Assembly: GCA_037447655.1 (NCBI GenBank)
Contig: JBBHKE010001464.1
Span: forward strand, 1-64,000
DNA length: 64,000 nucleotides
Direction: 5' to 3'
Source of the DNA: Zygnema cylindricum
Lineage: Eukaryota > Streptophyta > Zygnematophyceae > Zygnematales > Zygnemataceae
This document shows, one piece after another, positions 1 to 12,691 of this stretch. The position numbers were made by a program, and so were the translations under genes. The number at the start of each line of letters is the position of its first letter. Within the stretch, counting starts at the first letter, position 1. The notes below the pieces were generated by a model. That model was not told the DNA's origin, searched no databases, and worked only from the letters and a program-made list of their open reading frames with translations.

Positions 1-1200
1 GAGTGGAAAGGGAAGGTGGAAGAGAGGAGAGATCATAGAGGGGGAAAGAGTGAGAGTGATAGGGAGAATGAGGGGGTTGGAAAGAGAGGACTTATGTTTA
101 ACTGAAAGGTAGGAGATTTGACAGAGTTAGAATATTGTCTTTGTGTTTGTCTGATTATATTTGGAGTCAAAACAAAAAAGAATGTTTTTTTTCTTTTTTT
201 TGAAACAAAAAAAAATGTGCACTTTTTTTTTACCATTTTTTTTGTGATTAATCACAAAAATAAGAATCCTCTCATTTCTCCAACAAAAAACATTCGAAGA
301 AATATTGTTCTTTTCTTTTGAATTTTTAACCTACCGTTATTTTTTTTCTTCTCTTTTCTTTTGCGATTTCGGTCATACACTAAAACTTCACTTTATTCAT
401 CATTTTTTTAAAGCTAATCTTGTGTTTTCTTTCCGCATTTATTTATTTTTTCCTTTTTTTTTCCCTTTTTTTTTTTGTTAGGTGTGAATCCGCACTTTCG
501 ATTTTTTTCGAAGTTTTCTCTCCCTCCCTCTCGCCTTTTGTTTCGCGGTCTCTTCTCGCGCATCCATCAGGTTTTCCGTTATCTCTCTTCGGCCCCCTTT
601 ATCGGCTCGTTCATCTCCTCTTTCTATTCTCTTATTCTCTCCTTCTCTTTTCTTTTTTTGTCACTCCTCTTTCATTATGCTTTCTTTCGTCAACGTTTGT
701 TTGCCTCTTATCTCATCTCCTCATCTCTTTTATTTCTCTCTACCACTATTCTCTCCATGACCTCCTACCTCTCCTACTTTGGCGTCTCTGCCTTCTCTTG
801 CTTCTTCACTCTTTGTCTAACTGCCTTTGTATACCTCTCTCTCTCTCTTAACCTTTACCTCTCTCTCTACCTCGATGTTTTTCTTTACCTTTGCCTCTCT
901 TTATCTCTCTATACCTTTACTACTTCTAACTCCACCTCTGTTACCACCACCACTTTCTATTTTATGCATCCTTTCTCTCTCTTTCTCTCCCTCATTTTTC
1001 CCTTTTTTTTCAAACATTTGTCGTACGGTCGTTTTCAACTTACATACCCCTTTCTCTCTCCTTTCCTTTATCTGTCCAAACAAAGACATTTTTTTCAAAC
1101 TAAGGCCATTTTTTCCATCCTGTTGTTGGAAAAACTTTTTCAACTTATGTATTCCTTTCTCTCTCTCTCCCTCCCTCCCTCCCCTTTTTTTATATTGTAG
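1..1200. repeat. Low-complexity pyrimidine/purine-biased DNA
   Basis: The stretch starts purine-rich and then becomes T- and TC-rich, with long T runs and CTCTCT tracts (for example 830-910 and 1150-1190). Open frames here are made of Phe, Ser and Leu only, as expected from pyrimidine-rich DNA, and show no domain. I see no gene. Confidence 0.7.
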
Positions 1201-1201
1201 A

Positions 1202-1611
1202 ATTTGGTCGAAAAAAGTCCTCTCGTGTTGCTAATTCCTTCTCAAATGTTGAGGAATTATTGCGGGCGTTTGAGTTGGAATCCGGTTATGGTCCCTCAAA
1301 TAAAAGAGTCTTACAAATGTCTAAAATAGTTGGTATAATTGTCAGATTTTGTTTTTGACGACGCTAAAAAATAAATTGAAGTGGTAGAAAAATGGAGAAA
1401 ATTTGGTGCTTGGAGATGTTTAACCAAAAATGATTGGATATCGTGGAATTCCTTGGGTGGTGAAGTTGGCAAAAGATTTATTGAGGCTTTAAGTAAAACG
1501 AATGGGTGTCTCGAACTAGACAAACGGAAGGGGGGATTAGATATTGTATGTCAAGATGACACGCTACTCAAAAAAAATAAACTCATTTCAATTTTATTTT
1601 TTTTGTGAATT
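1202..1611 (+). pseudogene. Unidentified coding remnant
   Basis: Two adjoining frames read like ordinary protein rather than low-complexity sequence. The first (about 1202-1350) contains EELLRAFELESGYGPSNKRV. The second (about 1365-1560) contains WRKFGAWRCLTKNDWISWNS and then GGEVGKRFIEALSKTNG. A stop and a frame change separate them near 1355-1375, so this is either a decayed gene or two exons with a very short unrecognised intron. I do not recognise the family, and no other exon is evident nearby. The WRK in the second frame is chance: no zinc ligands follow. Confidence 0.25.
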
Positions 1612-1916
1612 ACAACTCTTAATTCCTAGCTGTTAGGATTAACAAGTTAGAAGAAGTTTTTACTCTCAATAATTAGAATTTAGACCATGTTGTTGCCAAA
1701 AATGTGATGTAGTAAAAAGTTACTTGCGCCGGGTTTCGCGCAATGTTCCGGTACTTTATCGAATCCTCGCCTCTGGTTGTCTAGTGTGGGCAAAATTCCA
1801 AAAGTTAGTGGTTTTTGTTTTTGGCTATTTCAAAGGCGTTTGGCCCAATCTTAGACCTTTCAGGAGGTGTTTACCCCCAAGCTTAGACCATTGGCGTGAA
1901 TATGGGCTCTATTTCC

Positions 1917-2297
1917 TCAAAATTTGGTTAAAGTACCGAAATCCGTGTGCGCGCCATTGCTAAGACTTCGAAATTTGGCTAGGTACCGAAATCCGTGTAC
2001 GCGGCGCTGCCAAAAGCTTGAAATTTGGCATTGACAAATCTCAAAATTTGGCTAAGTAATGAAATCCGTGTTTTTCAAAATTTGGCTAAGGCTTATTACT
2101 GAAACTCGTGAATTTCAAAAATAGGCTAAATATCGAAACTCGTGAATTTAGAAAATTAGGCTCAATACTGAAACCCGTAAATTTTGAAATTAAGCTAACT
2201 ACCGAAAACCATGGACGGAGGTTGTTAAGACCTCAAAATTTGGCGAAGTACCGAAATCCGCGTATGCGCCTTGCCATGATCCCAAAATTTCGCTAAG
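1917..2297. repeat. Degenerate tandem repeat, AAATTTGGCTAAGTACCGAA type
   Basis: About seven diverged copies of a core reading AAATTTGGCTAAGTACCGAA followed by ATCCGTG lie head to tail, some with a GC-richer insert (TACGCGGCGCTGCC-like). Spacing is irregular (about 35-75 bp), typical of an old satellite-like array. Confidence 0.6.
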
Positions 2298-2584
2298 TGT
2301 TAGTAATTTTATTTTTGTCTTGTCAATTTGCGGTCCCCCGAGGTAGGCCATTCTCTATAAATTGGAGGAGGAAAAAAAAAAGGATAAAAAAGTGGAAGAA
2401 TGCGTTTGCCCCATGTTTGAAAAGCGTTTGCCCCAAGCGAAGAAAGCGTGTGCCACTAAGGATGACAAGCGTATGCCCCAAGTTCTCCACTCGGGATCTC
2501 ATGGTGTTTTTTCACTTAGGTGCACTGCTATCACTTTCTTTTTTTACGGATTTTATGCTATCACTTTCTCATTTTTCGGATTTT

Positions 2585-2845
2585 ATAGCCCCACAGTGCT
2601 TGGCATTGCGCGCCGGCTGTCGGCTCTCGCTCAAATGGCCCCATTGTACTTGGCATTGCGTTCCGAGTGTTAGCTCCCCCTCAAATGACCATACCCCTAC
2701 TTTTTTCAGGCTCAAGTACATTGCGCTCCGACTGTCGACTCCCGCTCAAATGACCATACCACTCCTTTTTCGGGTTCTATGGTCCCACATTACTTGGCAT
2801 TGCGCTCCGACTTTCAGATTTCGCTCAAATGACCATTCCACTATA
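2585..2845. repeat. Diverged tandem repeat, TTGGCATTGCGCTCCGACT type
   Basis: Four copies of a roughly 60-75 bp unit containing TTGGCATTGCGCTCCGACT and GCTCAAATGACCATACC. A further diverged piece of the same unit lies near 3815-3860. Confidence 0.6.
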
Positions 2846-5530
2846 TGTTGCTCAAATATGAGCAGGCTCTCTCCCTCCTTTCGCATTTATTGATCGAGTC
2901 TCAACTAGTTGTTTGCTTTCGTGGGATTTTTTACTACTTGGTGTGGGCGAGGAGGATTTTGGGCTTTTTCCCTCGCGACTCTCGTTTGTACCTTATCATC
3001 TTTTGGGTCTCATCTCGAAACCCGGATGTTTTTTGATGAAAGGTTTTGGAGTTTGTGCCAATACACCATATAATTACCTACTTTGATGCCATTACAATCC
3101 CCACTTTGGGCATACATCACCCTTTTGGGCGAGCACAAGTACATTTGGAGTTCAAGTTTGCCAGGCGTGAATTGTCTACTACCGCCAAGCCTTGCCCCGA
3201 GGTAATGTTTTGCAGGCGCCTCGCTTGTTAGCGATGATCGGTCACGAGGAGGATTTCCTCAAACAAGCCCCACTTTGTTTTCTCGTTTGGTTGTTCGACA
3301 ATTTCACGAGTTGAACGCAGGTTGTCGTAACTCTTCACAATTATGCACTTGATCAACGGCTTCCAGTTGACTGCCAACTTGCCTTTCCAAAAAGAGCTAC
3401 CTAGTTCATCCTTGCAATTAGTCATATAACCCTCTCAAAAATTTAAGACTAAAGACAGGTTTTAACCTCTTTTGGTTGAGATTGAGAGTGAGCGGAAAAA
3501 AAAGGAAATAAGACGCGAAGGAAAGCGTCTCTCCAAGTAATGTGGTTGCTTGAACTTGGAAAACCTTAAAGATAGAAAGTTCACCTCGAGTTCTATACTT
3601 CGCGATCGCAAAACTTTCTCTTTTGTGTTGACCAGCGAGCGTTTGCCCCCCAGTTTGGTTAGTGAATTATCAACCAGGAACAACGTGTGTTTTTTGTCAA
3701 AAAACTTTTGTTTGGAGCTCTTATTTTCAAGATATTATCGCGTTTTTTTTGTCAAACCACCAATCGCCATTTTCTTCCTTTTTTTCTGATTCAAAAGAGG
3801 TTTTTGGCTCTCACACAAATGGCCATACCACTTGAGATTGCTCAAAAATAAGGAGGCAAATTTTTGCCTTGTTTTTGGTTGATTGTGCCAGCAAGAATAT
3901 GCTTGTCTCCAACGTATTAGACTAAGTTCTCGAGGTAAAAGAAAAATTGCCCATTGATCTCAAGACTCTCTTGTTCCAAACTAGCCTTACAAAATTGTTC
4001 GACTTGAGTGTGTTTGTAAAGTATTTAGCGTCTTCGTCTTAAGTTTGAAACCACATCAGCAGTAATGCTTACGTCGAGTTATTTCGTCCAAGCTCGATGT
4101 TGGATTGAAGATTCTTGACAATCAAAATGGTCGAGGAATTGAAGAATGCTACAGTCCGCAACTGCCTTGGAATGATACCTCGTTGGATTATGGATGTGTC
4201 AGAGTTAGTGTTTAGAGTAGCTTGAGTCATAGAAGTTAATAGAGTCATAACATTAAAGGTTAGTATGAAGTTGGAGTTGAAGGAAAAAAAATGGCAATGG
4301 TACTATGAGTAAAAAGCGGCTAGTACTCTCTAAGTTGCACACGGCTGACGAGTCGAGACTAAAAAATTTGAGTTTAATCTGTGAAATAGCTGACGCAAAA
4401 CAACCAGATGCAACATACCTGGGAGTTGCAGCCTTACAAACGATTTAAATCAGAACGAAAAGTTGTCCGAATATCTTGAAGTGATCAAAGGGATATTAGT
4501 AAATTTAAACAATTGCGGAAGCTGCAACCCTACTAATGACTTAAATATGAGGGAAAGACCTAAATGTGTCTTTTTGGAAAAACGTCAAAATTTCACCGGA
4601 ACTGGGAATGAGTTAAGTAGCTCTGAGATGAGCAGACAGGAACTCGTTTTACGCCTTCGTCTATTGGCTACCAACCTTTTTAGAACAATGCTACAAAATT
4701 CGTAATTGCGTTGGGATGTCACTTAAAATGGCACCTCGTTGTACTTCAGAGGCATACAAGGCGACTAAATGGATGTACATAATTGTCAAGACTTTGAGTA
4801 GTAGAGTCACAACATTGTAGTAGAGTCATAGCAGTGGAAAAACCGTCAAAATAAAAAGACTACAAATTACCAATACGAGTGGCAAATTCCACATAGTTGA
4901 AAAGTCGAGGTTGACGAGTGTGAGCGGAATTTATGAAAAATATAAGTGCCATATAATATTCTCTCCTACACACGTTGTCGGTAAAGTTTGGGTTCCCTCT
5001 TTTCCTTTTTTTTCTCGGAGGCCCCTCCTCTCCATTTTTTTTGGGTATCATTTTCCTTACCCTTGGCCTACTTCCCTACTTTTTTCCTCCTAGCATTCTT
5101 GGCATACCCTACAAAAAATCTACATGTTTTCAAACCAAGGGCTCATATCTACCTAAAAATTGAGGTAAACAACTTGTACCGGCACAAAGAATTGGATTAG
5201 GATTTTAAATCATTAAACGAGTGGGAAAAATAACCGTGGCTAAAATGTAAAAATTGTTACCAATTATATTTGTCTATGTGTGGTACCGTTTTATCGGATT
5301 AACTCTCCGATAATGATGTGGGGTTGGATTTCCAAATAGACACTAGACATCAATCGGGTAAATGGAGGACATCAATCGGGTGAATGTATAACAGTGCGAA
5401 ATTGAAGATTTCAACTTTCGTCGTTGTCTTTCGGTTAAGGCTTAGTAATATCTTTTTGATAAAAATATATTTGCAACTGTACGCTGCCAAGTCTGTCTAG
5501 ATTGTCACCTTCGGTACAAAACGTATAGGG
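2846..5530. other. Intergenic, decayed repeats
   Basis: No supportable gene. A minus-strand frame at 3228-3425 looks compositionally protein-like but is unrecognised and isolated. Diverged direct repeats are visible: the region around 4127-4257 resembles 4680-4835, both containing GGCACCTCGTTG- or TACCTCGTTG-like text and AGAGTCATAACATT-like text. A 21-bp-period doublet (GACATCAATCGGGT) lies at 5346-5385. Confidence 0.45.
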
Positions 5531-7019
5531 TCAAATTAAAATTTAGAAATTTGTGATTTTGAAAACGATTTTTTTCATAAAAGATTCAAATTTTTGTAGA
5601 GAAAAAATAAAAAAACACATTCAATTGTGGCACGATGGAACTTCCTTCCCATTTTCCTTTTTTTCTTTTCTTAAATTCTTACTTTATTTTATTTTATTGT
5701 TTTTTGCCCTTTATCTCTTTTTTTTTTCTTTTTTTTTCAGTCTTTTTTCTTTTTTTTTTTTTTTGCTTTTTTTTTCATTTTTTTAATTTTTTCATTGATT
5801 GGTATTGTCACAGATTTTTCGGAATTTGTACGGATTCCATAAATATTATTTCCACTAAAAGACAAAAAAAATGAAATGTTTTCTCTATAAGTATTCAAGA
5901 AAACGTAAAGTTTTCTTCTACAAAAAAACAAAACAAAATAAGTCATTTTTTTGAGGTGATTGTTAGTCATTGAAGGTTGAAATCTGTACGTTTAAAATAT
6001 GTGAATTTGTTTTTTTCACCTATTTTAACTTTTTTTTTATGGTTTTAATATTTCTAAAAAACTACGTAGTTATCATTATTTTTTGGATTTGCGTTTTTAA
6101 AAAAAGAAAAAGTTTTTTTTGACGTTGTGCATCTAACAATTACGTCACAGATTTTTCAATTAGGGAAATTAGACTTCGAAAAAAAAAATCATTTTGACAT
6201 TATGAGGAATATTTTTTCTTGTTTTATTTATATTTTTTATGTTCTCATTTTTTTACAGGAATATTCAGTTATCAGTAAAGAGAATGTTTAAACAAATCTT
6301 TGAGAAATATAAGAATTTTTTTTCCAAATTTAAAATGGGTACTAAGCAAAGTGACATTGATAACAAATATTCTTTAGCTATGGGGTATAATTGGCAAAAA
6401 AGTCAAAACCTTATTTGTTTTCCTTTTTTAAAAAACATTTTTCAAAAACCTCTTCTGAAAAACTCTTTCCTAAAATCTTTTTTTTTCAAAAACATTTTTT
6501 TTAGGATTAAAAAAAAATAATAATAATAATTATAAATTAATAAATTAATAATAACATGAACTAACAATATAATAAAATAATAATAAATTAATGACAAAAA
6601 AAATATTATAATTATAATGAATAAAAAGCCTCCCAAGAGTTTTCATGTACATCAGTTTTCATCTGTCGGATTTTAAAAAATGACGTCAGATTACAAACCA
6701 ACATATACAAAAATTCAAGAAAAAATTTCTTTTTTTCCCCTCTCTTCTGGTCCCTCCCTCTCCTTCCCCCCAAGATATGAAAAACGACAAAACACCAACT
6801 ACTAAAAAACCCAAAACAACCTCATCAACTTCAAAGAAGATCCACAATAAAAAAAAAAAAACTAAATAAAAATTAAAAAAACAAAATAATAATTTTTTGG
6901 AAGACAATAAATAAAAAAAAAAACCCAAAAATAATTTATTAATCTTCTTATTAAAGGCTTAAATTACAAAAAACAAATTTTCGATTAAATTACAATACAC
7001 ACAACCAATAAAAAAATGA
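5531..7019. other. AT-rich, homopolymer-rich spacer
   Basis: Dominated by T runs (5640-5800), A runs and an AAT/ATA microsatellite (6510-6625). A frame at 6239-6520 is Lys/Phe-rich and unrecognised. I see no gene. Confidence 0.55.
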
Positions 7020-7345
7020 CTTGACTCTTCCAAATCCGAAGTTGCTCCCTCTCTCAAGGTATCTCTGTCAATCAACGCCTAAAAGAAAAAAATCCTTTCC
7101 CTCACTTCCTATCCCTCTCCCTCCTCTTTTTCTTTTCCATCTCATTCTCTTTCTCCGTCTTCGGCTCACCTCCCCCATCTCTCCCTCTCCCTCTCCCACT
7201 CCCTCGCCCTCTCTCTTTTCCTCCCCCTCTCCCCTACCCCCTCTTCTTCTCTCTCCCCCTCCCCTCCCCCTCCCTTTCTCCCCTCCCGCCCTCGCGCTTG
7301 CCCTCTCTCTCTCCCTCTCTCTCTCTCCCTCCTTTTCCCTCTAAT
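7020..7345 (+). repeat. CTCTCC/CTCCCT hexamer-type microsatellite
   Basis: Nearly pure pyrimidine tract dominated by (CTCTCC)n, (CTCCCC)n and (CT)n. The same hexamer family recurs at 23855-23905 (as GGGAGA), 31585-31625 and 35837-35887. Confidence 0.85.
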
Positions 7346-7807
7346 AAAACAGTCCAAAACCGACCAACTGCATACACATTTGAAAAGATGAAAGAGAATA
7401 TAGAAATCTCACATTCTAACAAGCAGCACACAGAGATGGACGATCAATCATTGCAAGTAATTGAAGTGTCATCCAATAAGAAAGAAACTAATCACTGTTT
7501 TTTTCTCAACAAACCAAAGTTTTTTGCTTGATACAATATTCGGCAAATATGTTGAATATTCAAGGTATTTTTTAAATTTGTGTAAAACACTCCTGTCCCA
7601 AACAACACACATTTTAAATCTCATTTGGACATTTATTTATAAAAAGGATATTTATTTGGTATGTTAAAACAACTTTAGGAAAACAAGAGGACATTGTAAA
7701 ATATCCATCCAGTTTTTAAAAAGGAGATATAGACATGAACCCGGCATACAAGAGCATCGTTAAGGATTACGATTGTTGAAAGACATGGATGTTGGAAGTG
7801 GTGGGTT

Positions 7808-7903
7808 GAAATGGCGTGTGCGCATACTAAATATGAGACGAAACGGCGTGTGCGCATATTAAATCTGAGACAAAATGGCGTGTGCGCATACTTAATCTGA
7901 GAC
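7808..7903. repeat. 32-bp tandem array, three units
   Basis: Three consecutive 32-bp units (7808-7839, 7840-7871, 7872-7903) with core GGCGTGTGCGCATACTAAAT. The same unit with the same period forms a four-unit array at 17626-17753. No CRISPR architecture: the units are contiguous without spacers. Confidence 0.9.
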
Positions 7904-7962
7904 GTGGTGAGTATTAAAATCTTTAGTTCAGTAAATAGATCTATGAGAAGAGACTGAGGACA

Positions 7963-8928
7963 TGTAACAGGATCTCCTACCTCTCAGAAAATCCCATTAC
8001 TACAAACAATTCCAACCACACATTCCACACATTGGAAAATACACATCCACATTGGAAAACACTCACATAAGGATAACTTTAAATTAGAAGAAGCTTTTGT
8101 CCACATAACATTAGCTTGGTCTCTTGCCCTCGTGGCTCAACCCTTCAATTTAAAGTGTTTCCTCTACTCTCCACTCTTAATAATTCTATCTCTTAACTAC
8201 TAAAACACTATTTAGTTAGTAAGAGATTTCAATGCAAAATGCCTTTTCTCCAATTTGGTATTAATCGCTCAGGACCAAGATCAGCCGGAATTTCCACAAA
8301 CTTTTCCCAAGGAAAAGATGTCTACTCTCCTCTTACACTTCACTATTTATCCATCATCGCCCTGGACTCGCCAGGCCAGAGTCAACGCTCCGTTTTAACA
8401 GGCTTTTACCTGGGCCAATCATTGATCAGCAAAGACTCAGACTGACCAATGCAAAAACGTGCGAAATCTCTTACTAACTACTTAGCACTTTACTAACCAA
8501 TCAAACGTTACGTTTCACTACGTAACATTTACGTGCAAAAGTGCGCGCCAAACGAAACGCGACTTCGCACGATCGTGCGTAACAAATTTCGCACGCGAAA
8601 CTTCCTACGAAATTCCTTTAAGTAAAAGTGACGTTTCGTACTAAAATTTGTACGAAACGAACCACCGTGCATACTAAACGTTTCATTAGAACTTTATGAA
8701 ACGTACACACGTAATTTCGGTACTAATTTGACCCTTAACCCGTTTCAATGATACCCACTTGTTATTTAGACCCCACGCTGTCACCTAAATGCACCCATCG
8801 CTATAACTTTTAAAATATAACTCCAAATAGCGTGATTCTTTTGCGGACGTCTACCAAATTTAGTACTCTATAATCATAACACCTAAATATCCCTTTATAA
8901 ACAAGTTCGATCAGCTATTGCTGTTACA
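7963..8928 (-). repeat. LTR (3' LTR of the minus-strand element)
   Basis: 966 bp, TG...CA ends, matching 14777-15742 with one difference seen. A 68-codon open frame inside each LTR is not taken as a gene. Confidence 0.97.
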
Positions 8929-8946
8929 TCATCCCCTCCTTATTTT
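8929..8946 (-). promoter_or_regulatory. Polypurine tract
   Basis: Directly inside the 3' LTR, the element strand reads AATAAGGAGGGGATGA, the purine-rich run that primes plus-strand DNA synthesis in LTR retroelements. Confidence 0.8.
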
Positions 8947-8976
8947 TAACTGACCTCAGTTAAACACTTTTAATTT

Positions 8977-9114
8977 TCAAGACGGCACTTCTATATTATT
9001 ATCCCTCCAATACCTCTGTAAAAACTCAGAATTTTTATCCTCTAAAGTCAACTCATCTTCAGGCCTTCCTAGATAATGCACTTGCCAGAATATAGTATTA
9101 CCAACCTTGAACCG
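8977..9114 (-). pseudogene. Chromodomain-like tail of pol, behind a stop
   Basis: After the TAA at 9115-9117 the pol frame stays open for about 45 codons to a TGA at 8979-8977. It contains WQVHYLGRPEDELTLE and FLQRYWRDNN, matching the pattern of integrase-linked chromodomains (aromatic residues, a G-x-P-x-E turn, and a C-terminal helix with YW). Such domains steer chromovirus insertion. With the stop in place the domain is not made as part of pol unless the stop is read through. The match is by pattern only. Confidence 0.6.
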
Positions 9115-11962
9115 TTAACCAACCCAATCTATTACCCATCTGTGGACTTCAGGTTCTATAATTATTGAGGGATCCAATTCCAGTTCTCTTTCTGTTGGTC
9201 GAAGATTCGCTGGTTTCAGTTGACTGATGTGTATCACAGGATGAATTTTTGTTGAAGGCGGAAAGTCCAATTTGGCAGCAACTGACGATATCATCTCGAT
9301 TACAGTAAATGGTCCAATGTACTTAGGGGCAAATTTCCCCGTAGGATCCGATTGTCCCTCAATCTTGCACCTGTAATGAGTTGTAGAAAGCCAAACCTTG
9401 TCACCTGTGCGTAACACCCAATCACCCCGTTTGCGGTTAGCATTTAATTCTTGCCTCCTTTGTGCCTCCACTAATGAATCTCGGACAGTTTTCCAAATTG
9501 TTTGAACGTATTCCCAAAACTCTGTTCCAGAACCCCTATTTTCTTGAGTGACTCCTGTTATTAAGTCCAATGCTTCTCTAGGTTGGTATCCGTATGCAAC
9601 CTTAAATGGCGAGAATCCTGTACTAGCATGTTTACATGAATTGTATGCAAATTCCATTAATGGTAGTTTAGATTCCCATGTGTTCTGAACTCCACTACAA
9701 ACAGTCCTAAGCATTTCCTCTAGTGTGCGGTTCATCCTTTCTGTCTGTCCATCTGTCTGAGGATGATAAGCGGTACTCATTTTCAATTCAGTGCCTAAAT
9801 TTTGTTGCAATTCTTTCCAAAATGCAGATGTAAATTTAGAATCCCTATCACTGACTATAGACAGGGGAACTCCATGATGTCTGACCACGTTGTCAAAATA
9901 TAACTTTGCAATATCTACAACTGAATGAGTAGTTTTGCAAGGGATAAAGATTGCCATTTTACTGAACCTATCGACTACGACCATGATACTGTCATTTCTT
10001 CTAGATGTAGCTGGTAACCTGACAATAAAATCCATACTGACAGATTCCCATGGTCTTTCGGGGATATCTAAAGGTTTTAAGAGTCCCCTAGGTTTCTGGT
10101 TACTAGGTTTACTCTGTTGGCAAGGAACACAACTTTCCACGTGTTTCGACACCTCCTTTGCCATCCCTGGCCAAAACAATCTACTCTGCAACCGACTAAG
10201 AGTTTTATCTCGACCAAGATGTCCTAAATGCTCATGGGCTTCCTGTAAAAGTTGTTTTCTTAAGTCTCCCATTTCAGGAATGCATAACCTATCCCCTGTT
10301 CGCAAATACAGTAAACCATCTTCTATTCTAAAGTTTTTAACATGCCTCTCATTCAGAGGGTCAGAATTCTCTCCCGAAATATTCTTGCAAATCACAACAA
10401 AATAAGGATCTTTATCATAACCATATCTAACTGTATCTAAAAACAATTCATCTTGAACCATAACACTTATTTCAAAACATCTACTTAATGGATCAGCGAC
10501 TACATTTGTTTTCCCAGGAATATGTTTGACATTAAATTTGAAATATGCTAATTTTTGCATCCACCTAACCTGTCTGCCAGTCATAATCTGCGCATCACTT
10601 AATCTCTGTAAATAAGAGAGCGCTTTATTATCACAGTGAACTGTAAATTGTTTATTATGCAAATAACAACGCCATTTCACCAATGCATGTACAATTGCAA
10701 GTAATTCTTTTTCCTGTGCTGTATAGTTCTTTTCAGCATCATTGAATTTTCTGGACTCAAAAGCAATAGGATGGAAGTGTTTGCCGACTTTTTGACTTAT
10801 GACTGCACCTAGACCCTTATCAGATGCATCTGTGGTGATCAAAACTTCAAATTCCCCGGCAGGGTCAGGATACACCAGTGTAGGGGCAGAGGTCAACTTC
10901 CCTTTTAATTCCTCAAATGCTCCCTCCTGATCAGCTCCCCACACAAACGTCTCCTTCTCCCGAAGTAAATCCGTCAAAGGTGCAGCGATCATACTGAAGT
11001 TCCTAATAAATTTCCTGTAATAAGTGGCCAATCCCAAAAACGATCTAACTTCTGTGACATTAGTAGGTTGTTTCCAATTTTGGATTGCCAAAATTTTGGA
11101 TGGGTCTGTTTTAACACCTTCCCCACTAACTATATGTCCCAAAAATAATTGTTCACTTTTAAGAAAACTAGATTTTGACAATTTTCCATATAATTTTCTT
11201 TCTCTTAACCTTTCCAACACTTTTTTTAAATGAATTACATGTTGTTCTTTAGATTCACTGTAGACTAAAATATCGTCTATAAACACTTGGACAAACTCAT
11301 CTATGTAATCTGAAAAGGTTTGGTTCATTAATCTTTGGTAAGTAGGCGGTGCATTCGTTAAGCCGAATGGCATCACTATCCATTCGAAGTGACCCACCCT
11401 AGTTCTGAAAGCAGTTATATCAACATCTTCAATTCTAATTGGCACTTGATTAAAGCCACTACGCAGGTCAATCAACGAAAACACTTTAGCACCTTTTAAA
11501 CGATCTATCAAATTAGAAATTAAAGGTAACGGATACTTATCCTTCACCGTAATCTTGTTCAAACTACGATAATCGACACACATTCTCAACGTTCCGTCTT
11601 TCTTTTTGACGAAAAGAACTAGTGCTCCGTACGGTGATTTGCTGGGTTGAATATGTCCTTTCTCTAGGAGTTCTTTGATCTGTTTCTTTAACTCCTCTTG
11701 CATAAAGAAACTGTGCTTATAAATTCCTGTGACTTGAGGGTTACATCCAGGTTCCAAGTTAATAACATGTTCTACATCTCGGGAAGGTGGCCTTCCTGAG
11801 GGTAAATCACTTGGAAAAACATCCCGGAATTCAAAAATCAAATCCTTAACAGCAGCATCAGGTGTATTAATGTCAGTTACAAAATCAGATTTTTGTTTTT
11901 CAAGATTTTTAGTGGTGTCTGATTCAGGAATAACATGAATGTTAGTGTTTTTCTCCCCCCCC
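9115..11962 (-). CDS. pol: reverse transcriptase, RNase H, integrase
   Basis: Main pol frame, open for 908 codons from 11841 and also open upstream to the C8 run at 11955-11962. RT motifs: [17 protein letters not shown] and the catalytic FIDD (residues 187-190 counted from 11841). RNase H: TTDAS, the E in QEKELLA and the D in HCDNKAL. Integrase: an HHCC zinc finger (HEHLGH...CVPC) and the DDE core ([29 protein letters not shown] with its catalytic Glu downstream). The frame is shifted by one base relative to the protease segment at the C8 homopolymer, and it stops at 9115 before the chromodomain-like tail. It acts in reverse transcription and integration of the element. Confidence 0.96.
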
Positions 11963-12691
11963 TTTATCAGTAACTGCCTCAGTTACTAATAACAAGAAAG
12001 CATGATTTGTTTTATCTTTTAAATGCTTTTTAAATTGTTTAGCGGAAATCAAACCTTCTACTCCCAATCTGGTTATGTTATTTATATGATTCCTATGCAA
12101 TTTCTTAGGAGATAATGCTTGCAAAACCTTCCAACCGTTTTCAGACTTCACTTTTAAGGTGTTAATTTCCCAATTAATTTGAGGATTATGTTCTGTTAAC
12201 CAAGGCTTTCCCAGAATTAGTTCTTCACTTCCCAAATTTATTATTTCACACACAACTTTCATTTTATGACCTTGGATATCAACTTCTATCGTGTCAGTTT
12301 GTAAGTCTAATGTGGACTTATTACCATTTGCCACTTGAACATGTAAAGGCTTTTCCCTTATGACAGTAGGAATTTTATTTTCCTCTACAAACTTATGTGA
12401 AATAAAATTATGTGTGGCACCTGAATCAACCATTACTTTCAACGGCTTTCCTTCCACTAATGACTCGAATCTAATCAAACTGTGTCTGGTGTCATCATTA
12501 CTTAACTGTCCTAACATAGGTCTGTTGTTGAGAATTTCATCAGAAGGATTCTTTAAACTATGCAGTGTAGTGATAATCATAATAAATTCAGCAATCCTAG
12601 CTTTTCCATTCATTAATTTGCCCTCCAAAGTTAACTCTTTAACTTCTGGATCCGATTGACTAAACTGAGGACTTTCAGTTAGTCCTTTCCG
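11942..12691 (-). CDS. pol: aspartic protease segment
   Basis: This frame is -1 relative to gag and is entered at the slippery site at 12697-12691. It carries the retropepsin motif [11 protein letters not shown] and a downstream ELILGKPWL that fits the flap/ILG motif. There is no good ATG at its start, consistent with expression by frameshift. It runs through the C8 tract (11955-11962) in the wrong register and ends at 11942. Dropping one base of that tract would connect it to the RT frame, so the break is a single-base indel in a homopolymer, real or an assembly error. Confidence 0.88.
   Translation of the reverse strand, partial: RKGLTESPQFSQSDPEVKELTLEGKLMNGKARIAEFIMIITTLHSLKNPSDEILNNRPMLGQLSNDDTRHSLIRFESLVEGKPLKVMVDSGATHNFISHKFVEENKIPTVIREKPLHVQVANGNKSTLDLQTDTIEVDIQGHKMKVVCEIINLGSEELILGKPWLTEHNPQINWEINTLKVKSENGWKVLQALSPKKLHRNHINNITRLGVEGLISAKQFKKHLKDKTNHAFLLLVTEAVTDKGGGEKH

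Noticed and set aside
420-1234. Open frames of 135-241 codons
   Set aside because: They consist almost only of Phe, Ser, Leu and Pro and follow the pyrimidine-rich DNA. Overlapping frames are equally open, with no domain.
2297-2893. A 198-codon open frame
   Set aside because: It runs through a degenerate tandem repeat and has no recognisable domain or context.
7808-7903. CRISPR-like array
   Set aside because: Units are contiguous without unique spacers and the genome is eukaryotic.
8239-8445. A 68-codon frame, repeated identically at 15053-15259
   Set aside because: It is identical because it lies inside both LTRs; it is on the opposite strand to the element genes and short.
9935-10405. 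A 156-codon plus-strand frame inside the retrotransposon
   Set aside because: Antisense shadow of the integrase-coding frame.
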